Below are positions 14,102-16,021 of a stretch of DNA of 16,021 nucleotides, one piece after another. The notes under the pieces were generated by a model that made no database searches, was not told the origin of the DNA, and worked only from the letters and a program-made list of their open reading frames with translations. The stretch lies in assembly GCA_019136325.1 (NCBI GenBank), contig JAGVUJ010000103.1, positions 1-16,021 of the forward strand, in the 5' to 3' direction. Numbering within the stretch: the first letter of the stretch is position 1; the number at the start of each line of letters is the position of its first letter. Origin of the DNA: Deltaproteobacteria bacterium (GTDB taxonomy: Bacteria; Desulfobacterota; Syntrophia; Syntrophales; Smithellaceae). The translations under genes and the position numbers were made by a program.

Positions 14102-14150
14102 AATTAAGTGTTATGTAGAATGAATAATTCGGTGTTGCGGCGGTTACTGT

Positions 14151-14783
14151 TTATGGAATGAAGTGTTCCAGATTATCATATTGTATTCTTCTAATCAGAA
14201 CATCCGTAGATACTTCGAAAACGGGCGACAAAATAGTTGCTAATTCATCTAATGCATAATTCAAATAAACCAATCTATCGACGCCTTTCTTTTTTGCTTT
14301 CTCGATTTCTGGAATTATTTTCGGTAAATGTTTTTTGACCTGTGCTTCAAGCGTCGATCTCGGAACTAATATCAGACCACCAAAAGAATATCCCTGATAT
14401 TCCATTTTATTATAATCGGATTCGTCAATTCCTTTGTGCGAAAGTTTCCACTGATCTATATTCTTAAAATTACAGCTTCTTAAATAATCCTTATGAAGTA
14501 TTAAATGTGCTATCTCGTGTGCTAATGTAAATCTATATCTATAAATTCGATTCTGAAATACAAAATCATCCACACATATTCCCGAAAAATCGCTGTATAT
14601 AAACCCATCGACGCCGCATTGTTTTGATAAATCTGGAATAGGGATAATATCTATCCCGTATTGTAAATCGATTATTTCTTCAATTGGTACCGGTATTGAC
14701 TTCACGCTATTATCATTTAAGAAGCGTTCGGCTTTTTTGGCAATCTCATTATATGATAGATACTGCACTCCAATATTTATCAC
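14151..14783 (-). CDS. ImmA/IrrE-family zinc metallopeptidase
   Basis: A 210-residue protein with the zinc-protease motif HEIAH at 89-93 (TLAHEIAHLILH) and a downstream Glu128 in EYQGYSFGGLILVP, which matches the family's E-x-x-A-x-x-F-A third-ligand block. ImmA/IrrE proteases typically cleave a partner XRE-family repressor and so relieve repression in mobile elements or stress responses. The partner is directly upstream: only three bases separate its stop from this ATG. The two genes are clearly more AT-rich than the neighbouring dehydratase gene, which suggests acquisition by transfer. No integrase or attachment site is visible, so prophage or ICE membership cannot be shown. Confidence 0.9.
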   Translation of the reverse strand: MINIGVQYLSYNEIAKKAERFLNDNSVKSIPVPIEEIIDLQYGIDIIPIPDLSKQCGVDGFIYSDFSGICVDDFVFQNRIYRYRFTLAHEIAHLILHKDYLRSCNFKNIDQWKLSHKGIDESDYNKMEYQGYSFGGLILVPRSTLEAQVKKHLPKIIPEIEKAKKKGVDRLVYLNYALDELATILSPVFEVSTDVLIRRIQYDNLEHFIP

Positions 14784-14786
14784 TTT

Positions 14787-15164
14787 TTATGCTTTCCTTA
14801 CTAGCTCTGCCAGTTTATCCAATTCTTTAGAATTTAATCTTTGCCCTCTGATTGTCCGAAATACTAATGGTAATTTCTCTACCAACTTCTTATCGCTCAT
14901 TACATCAGGCGGTAATTTACCTGAACATGCCGCGGCTAAATCAAACAGTTCATACCATTCATTGCTGTCTTTTTTTATTCCCAAACATGAGGCGTATTTT
15001 TCCAGTATTTTTTGTGAATTAGGTGGTGCTGCCAATCCTCTTTCAAGTTTGCTTATATTGCCAGGGTCAAGATTGTTCGTTATACAAAATTGCCGCAATG
15101 TTATACCTTTTTTTTGCCTCATTTCTTTGAAAAATTCTCCAAATTTTTCGTGGACTTTGCTCAT
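14787..15164 (-). CDS. XRE-family (HTH_3) transcriptional regulator
   Basis: A 125-residue protein with a helix-turn-helix at about residues 8-63 (EFFKEMRQKKGITLRQFCITNNLDPGNISKLERGLAAPP), then a helical C-terminal part. The GISxLERG-type recognition helix is typical of XRE repressors. The frame opens at a TTG at 15182, but the ATG at 15164 is preferred because GGGAAAGGTG lies just upstream and would overlap the TTG. It forms a tight pair with the ImmA/IrrE protease, its likely inactivator. A perfect 23-bp palindrome overlapping the predicted promoter points to autorepression. The target regulon outside the pair is unknown. Confidence 0.9.
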   Translation of the reverse strand: MSKVHEKFGEFFKEMRQKKGITLRQFCITNNLDPGNISKLERGLAAPPNSQKILEKYASCLGIKKDSNEWYELFDLAAACSGKLPPDVMSDKKLVEKLPLVFRTIRGQRLNSKELDKLAELVRKA

Positions 15165-15182
15165 ACTTATCACCTTTCCCAA

Positions 15183-15205
15183 GTGTTGTAAATAATTTAC
15201 AACAC
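15183..15205. promoter_or_regulatory. Perfect 23-bp palindromic operator upstream of the XRE gene
   Basis: GTGTTGTAAAT (15183-15193) and ATTTACAACAC (15195-15205) are exact inverted copies around one central base. The site covers the predicted -10 of the leftward promoter and ends 18 bases before the XRE start codon, the usual place for an autorepressor to bind. Confidence 0.75.
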
Positions 15206-15222
15206 CATAAAGAAATTGTCAA
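15194..15222 (-). promoter_or_regulatory. Promoter of the XRE-ImmA operon
   Basis: On the minus strand, a perfect TTGACA (15222-15217), a 17-base spacer and TAAATT (15199-15194). The -10 lies within the palindromic operator. Confidence 0.65.
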
Positions 15223-15243
15223 GATGAACTTTACTGTCAGTAA

Positions 15244-15272
15244 TTGACTAGGGATTAAAGACACTTTACACT
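15244..15272 (+). promoter_or_regulatory. Candidate promoter for the 15423 gene
   Basis: TTGACT (15244-15249), a 17-base spacer and TACACT (15267-15272). Transcription would begin near 15279, giving a leader of about 144 bases that contains one hairpin. Confidence 0.45.
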
Positions 15273-15333
15273 TAATTAAAGCCAGTTAGTCATTATTCTG
15301 CAAACGTATATCTAATTAACAGAAAGAGCCTGA

Positions 15334-15357
15334 ATTGCCCAGTCGTTGTCGGGCAAT
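15334..15357 (+). other. Hairpin in the leader of the 15423 gene
   Basis: ATTGCCC (15334-15340) pairs perfectly with GGGCAAT (15351-15357) over a ten-base loop. The flanking sequence can add partial pairs (GCC with GGC). No T-run follows, so a regulatory or stability role is more likely than termination. Confidence 0.4.
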
Positions 15358-15422
15358 GGCGCTTGCTCATTTCTTGTATTTAGCATAATCTTCACAATGA
15401 AATTCTAGGAACCCGTCAAAAT

Positions 15423-15716
15423 ATGAAGTTGATCGGTATCAAATACTGCGGAGGGTGCAATCCGCAAATTGACAGGACAAAACTTGTTCAGGAAATTGAA
15501 AAACGATGTCCGCCGGAATACTTTTTTACAACAGAGCCATCGCCTGCATGGGACATCGGCATTCTCATCTGCGGCTGTCTGACCGCCTGCGCAGATAAGC
15601 CGGATTTCAGGAATCTTGCCCGTAAATGGATCGTCGTTGCCGGCAATTCGGTTGACTACGGCGGTGCGCCCAAAAAAGATCTTGCGGAAATTGTTCTAAG
15701 TAAAATCAGGCCTTAA
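15423..15716 (+). CDS. Cysteine-rich small protein with CGGCNPxxDR motif, unknown function
   Basis: A 97-residue soluble protein. The N-terminus has YCGGCNPQIDR (Cys9, Cys12, Asp17, Arg18). A hydrophobic strand then leads into LICGCLTACAD (Cys50, Cys52, Cys56). A further cysteine, Cys29, lies between, and the C-terminus reads VVAGNSVDYGGAP. The paired cysteine motifs at the ends of predicted strands suggest binding of a metal, an iron-sulfur cluster or another redox centre, but no activity is established. I recall similar CGGCNP proteins in anaerobic Desulfobacterota and Firmicutes without a name. It is not the classical CGGC domain, whose motif is central. AGGAA lies about a dozen bases before the ATG. 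It stands alone between the XRE pair and the TetR gene. Confidence 0.75.
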   Translation: MKLIGIKYCGGCNPQIDRTKLVQEIEKRCPPEYFFTTEPSPAWDIGILICGCLTACADKPDFRNLARKWIVVAGNSVDYGGAPKKDLAEIVLSKIRP

Positions 15717-15765
15717 ATCTCTCAAAGCCGTTCATCTCCTTGTAAAGCCTTTATCATTCATTCGC

Positions 15766-15781
15766 GGAATTATCGAATTCC
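15766..15781. repeat. Short perfect inverted repeat after the 15423 gene
   Basis: GGAATT (15766-15771) and AATTCC (15776-15781) flank four bases. It is 50 bases after the stop at 15716. It is too weak, and lacks a T-run, to be called a terminator with any confidence. Confidence 0.25.
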
Positions 15782-15856
15782 CTTAAGCATTATTCTGATC
15801 TTTCCCGTTTTTATCAATTGATATTATCGTGACATACTATGATATTTTTATTTTAT

Positions 15857-15906
15857 TTCATAGCCACACTCTGAAATAAAATAATTCTTGACAGTGTGAC
15901 TATGAA
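15857..15906. promoter_or_regulatory. Inverted-repeat operator at the TetR-family gene promoter
   Basis: TTCATAGCCACACT (15857-15870) and AGTGTGACTATGAA (15893-15906) are inverted copies with 13 of 14 bases matching. They flank the -35, and the right arm lies in the promoter spacer. A further CTATGA is at 15837-15842. The adjacent TetR-family protein is the obvious candidate to bind here. Confidence 0.6.
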
Positions 15907-15916
15907 GATGTATCTT
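15888..15916 (+). promoter_or_regulatory. Promoter of the TetR-family gene
   Basis: A perfect TTGACA (15888-15893), a 17-base spacer and TATCTT (15911-15916). Transcription would begin near 15923, about 20 bases before the start codon. Confidence 0.7.
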
Positions 15917-15944
15917 AAAATCACTCTCGCGGGAGGAAATGATC

Positions 15945-16021
15945 ATGACAGACAAGAACAGACCCAAGACCCGAAAAGACCGCATTATGGATGCCGCTCT
16001 GCGCATCTTTGCCGAGAAGGG
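15945..16021 (+). CDS. TetR-family transcriptional regulator, N-terminal fragment
   Basis: The first 25 codons of a gene cut by the right edge. After a basic start (TDKNRPKTRKD) comes RIMDAALRIFAEK, the first helix of the TetR DNA-binding domain (pattern R-x-I-x-x-A-A-x-x-x-F-A-E-x-G). GGGAGGAAAT before the ATG is a strong ribosome site. The upstream inverted repeat suggests autoregulation. The ligand and regulon cannot be inferred; in this type of organism such regulators often control fatty-acid or acyl-CoA genes. Confidence 0.9.
   Translation, partial: MTDKNRPKTRKDRIMDAALRIFAEK

Noticed and set aside
14151..15205. Prophage or integrative element boundary
   Set aside because: The XRE-ImmA pair suggests one, but no integrase, tRNA gene or direct-repeat attachment site was found in the window.

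Overview
The window looks like chromosomal DNA of an anaerobic bacterium, most likely a Desulfobacterota member near the Syntrophales (Syntrophus/Smithella type). That placement is an inference. It rests on a 4-hydroxybutyryl-CoA dehydratase, an HpnP-type B12/radical-SAM protein, a coenzyme-B12-type ribonucleotide reductase start, a stand-alone GMP-synthase-like ATPase, and several small proteins of kinds I associate with these anaerobes. No rRNA, tRNA, CRISPR array or insertion sequence was recognised.

Left part (1-3650). The window opens with the first 48 codons of a class II ribonucleotide reductase on the minus strand, preceded by two well-spaced NrdR boxes. A minus-strand pair follows: a small probable ribbon-helix-helix protein and a patatin-like lipid hydrolase. 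An AT-rich divergent promoter region with repeated ATTGCTAT motifs separates this pair from a rightward pair, a 70-residue protein of unknown function and a four-helix membrane protein that is an exact-offset duplication of the 2TM domain. The leader of the 70-residue gene carries two perfect 7-bp stems that exclude each other. A divergent, amidotransferase-less GMP synthase ATP-pyrophosphatase comes next and ends at a long hairpin.

Middle (3650-9190). On the minus strand are a three-helix membrane protein, a large lipoprotein alpha/beta hydrolase, a B12-binding-type radical SAM protein and single-stranded DNA-binding protein. Two small plus-strand genes follow: a two-helix membrane protein and a duplicated beta-rich protein of DUF6982 type.

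Right-middle (9199-14101). This is the metabolic core. 4-hydroxybutyryl-CoA dehydratase, with all four iron-sulfur ligands, is transcribed rightward. Divergently there is an enoyl-CoA isomerase-like crotonase, an FMN-dependent nitronate monooxygenase/FabK-like protein, and then an adenylate cyclase fused to a hemerythrin domain. The first three plausibly act on C4 or longer acyl-CoA intermediates around crotonyl-CoA. The cyclase-hemerythrin may report oxygen or iron state to cAMP signalling.

Right end (14151-16021). An AT-rich XRE regulator and ImmA/IrrE protease pair sits behind a perfect 23-bp palindromic operator and looks horizontally acquired. It is followed by a cysteine-rich 97-residue protein and the first 25 codons of a TetR-family regulator, whose promoter carries a 14-bp inverted repeat.
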